Of a stretch of DNA of 64,000 bases, positions 63,701 through 64,000 are shown one piece after another. Below the pieces are notes generated by a model, which was given only the letters and a program-made list of their open reading frames with translations, was not told the DNA's origin and did not search any database. The position numbers and the translations under genes are program-made. Each line of letters starts with the position of its first letter. Positions within the stretch are counted from its first letter, which is position 1. Origin of the DNA: Lacicoccus alkaliphilus DSM 16010. Lineage in GTDB: Bacteria; Bacillota; Bacilli; Staphylococcales; Salinicoccaceae. The stretch covers positions 124,001 through 188,000 of the forward strand of contig NZ_FRCF01000003.1 of assembly GCF_900142805.1 (NCBI RefSeq). The letters run 5' to 3'.

Positions 63701-63841
63701 CCGATGGGCATCAGTGTCATCGGCGGACTGCTTGCGAGTACACTTCTCACACTCATCATCGTCCCCGTGGTCTACTCACTATTTACAAAAGAGACGCTGA
63801 CGATGAACCGTAAGAAGAACAGGGGCAAATTCAAACGATGA
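60752..63841 (+). CDS. RND-family efflux transporter (HAE-1/SwrC-like)
   Basis: This 1029-residue proton-driven exporter has twelve membrane segments and two large outer loops. The TM4 motif is GVGMLVDNSIVVIENI, with Asp-Asn where AcrB has Asp-Asp, and TM10 has GIVVNNGIVLVDFINQL. It resembles SwrC/YerP of Gram-positives, which exports surfactin-like or lipid compounds. ATG 60752 follows GGGGGAG; the longer frame to 60710 lacks a site. No membrane-fusion partner gene is adjacent. Confidence 0.92.
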   Translation: MIKFSIRRPVLTMVTMLLVIVLGAVSLVNIPLKLIPDISPPIGVVVATYDQAGPEEVNDQVTIPIEDSLSTTTGLDTISSTAQEGSSLTLLQFGWATDIDDVEGEISQGLDNVQLPDGAGDPRFMKFDPSQLPIIQMSLSSDMDELEFQGLVEELSDELERIEGVASVDAEGLTTETIEIRLEPDGMDDYQLDMNTLQQMLISSDVSMPGTTISDGTESITTRIQAQMQSIGDLEAFPVTIDPAEGDTITLGDISTIERVSDSGETISRTNQSPSLLINVLEESNGNTSQVSGDFLDVLETTLEEPRFEGIEADVLFDQGDYINRSIQDIATALILGAVFAMVVLFLFLRNVRSPIIIGIAIPYSVIFTFVLMYFSDFTLNLLTMGGLALGVGMLVDNSIVVIENINRHLGLGKTPKEAAHEGAKEVAAAITASTFTTIAVFLPVLFIEGIIGQIFTQFSLTVAFSLLASLIVALTVVPMFASKFMKKADTSMEERRRGSIYNRVIRRMLKFSLRFRLVTFLIVGVLVALGIFGIYRTGMIFLPETDESFFSANIDMTAGTNLETTEAALAEMEEYLLGIEEIEVFLAMAGASEMGGIGGGSDASQGSIYVTTAPMDERERSTNEVADEVNTELQAIAESYVGDAELSIMTTTSTGTDSTVLTFDLMNSSEQDLDADEEKITEALRGMEAVERVSNDTTETIDELAITLDEEALFENGLTASEVAQTFNDLTTGMDVFLILDESTEEYLLVRMTLPEEEVDSEEALGDIVISRTEDGGAVTLDEVATIDRQPAPSSVQRINGQHAYQYELELEADANLSDAVTEMQALIEDLDLTPGSNLSFTGDQELIEDSIMDMIMAMVLAVVLVFLVMAAQFESFKYPFVIMFTIPLSSVGVMLALWLTNIPLSVPIFIGMLVLIGIVVNNGIVLVDFINQLRGRGMNAYEAITEAVDIRTRPILMTAFTTMLGLVPIAIGLGEGSEINQPMGISVIGGLLASTLLTLIIVPVVYSLFTKETLTMNRKKNRGKFKR

Positions 63842-63853
63842 CGAACAAAAGGG

Positions 63854-63893
63854 AAAACCACCTGCTTTCCGCATGGAAAGCAGGTGGTTTTTC
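63854..63893 (+). terminator. Terminator after the RND exporter gene
   Basis: AAAACCACCTGCTTTCC (63854-63870) pairs with GGAAAGCAGGTGGTTTT around a GCAT loop, with a T-tract. Confidence 0.92.
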
Positions 63894-63930
63894 TTATATC
63901 AAAATTCATGTAGGATGGGAGTTTTTCCTA

Positions 63931-63963
63931 TATAATCATAGTGATGTAAGATAATCTTACATC
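63931..63963 (+). promoter_or_regulatory. Promoter with perfect operator palindrome at the window edge
   Basis: TATAAT (63931-63936) is followed by GATGTAAGA-TAA-TCTTACATC (63943-63963), a perfect 9-3-9 inverted repeat placed where a TetR- or MarR-type repressor would bind. The gene it controls lies beyond the window. Confidence 0.65.
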
Positions 63964-64000
63964 GATTTTGAGTTTGGAAAAAAATGTGATATTATTTTCC

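Noticed and set aside
1-64000. CRISPR arrays, insertion sequences, prophage genes, rRNA or tRNA
   Set aside because: No regularly spaced repeats, transposase or phage gene, or recognisable rRNA or tRNA was seen. A tRNAscan and Infernal run would be needed to be certain.

Overview
The window reads as a chromosomal segment of a Gram-positive, salt-tolerant member of the Staphylococcaceae, most like Salinicoccus or a close relative. This is inferred from gene content, not from a database search. The evidence is an ArlRS-like two-component system, a SagB-type glucosaminidase, a ScdA-type repair protein, malate:quinone oxidoreductase, purine-rich ribosome binding sites with many TTG/GTG starts, moderate GC, and several Na+-coupled or osmolyte transporters with acidic proteins. 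I see no rRNA, tRNA, insertion sequence, prophage or CRISPR array.

Layout. 1-6 kb: end of nrdG, a Fur-box-controlled flavin reductase, a multi-[Fe-S] formate dehydrogenase with its DUF1641 partner, and the di-iron repair protein ScdA. 6-21 kb: a fused osmolyte- or ergothioneine-type ABC transporter, paiAB, a CHAP hydrolase, a sugar ABC transporter without its own ATPase, a BCCT betaine carrier, a Crp/Fnr regulator, and a P-type metal ATPase with two FNR-type palindromes upstream. 19-30 kb: M20 amidohydrolase, maltose acetyltransferase, PEP-dependent dihydroxyacetone kinase (dhaKLM), a phosphoesterase, tdk, arlRS plus a PepSY protein, and a MetNIQ-type transporter. 30-41 kb: aldehyde dehydrogenase, an orphan PTS-IIC-like carrier, glutathione peroxidase, ytoQ, mqo, a cystathionine synthase, a RacA-like DNA-binding protein, and an ornithine carbamoyltransferase whose 5' end looks frameshifted.

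41-53 kb is mainly amino acid and thiamine synthesis. tyrA diverges from a DAHP synthase-chorismate mutase operon. metY-metA lies behind a SAM-I riboswitch, and thiD-thiM-thiE behind a TPP riboswitch. Two tandem ~60-residue paralogues and a SagB-type hydrolase lie between. 53-59 kb is a formate-related block: fdhD diverges from two tandemly duplicated oxalate/formate-family (OFA) transporters followed by a second molybdopterin oxidoreductase. 59-64 kb holds an NSS symporter and an RND exporter.

The most interesting element is the leader of the DAHP synthase operon (42808-43130). It has a consensus promoter, a 19-residue peptide ORF ending in Tyr-Tyr-Phe-Ser-Tyr-Phe, a chain of mutually exclusive hairpins, and an intrinsic terminator just before the gene. 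This looks like ribosome-mediated attenuation by aromatic amino acids, which is not the T-box or TRAP control usually expected in Firmicutes.
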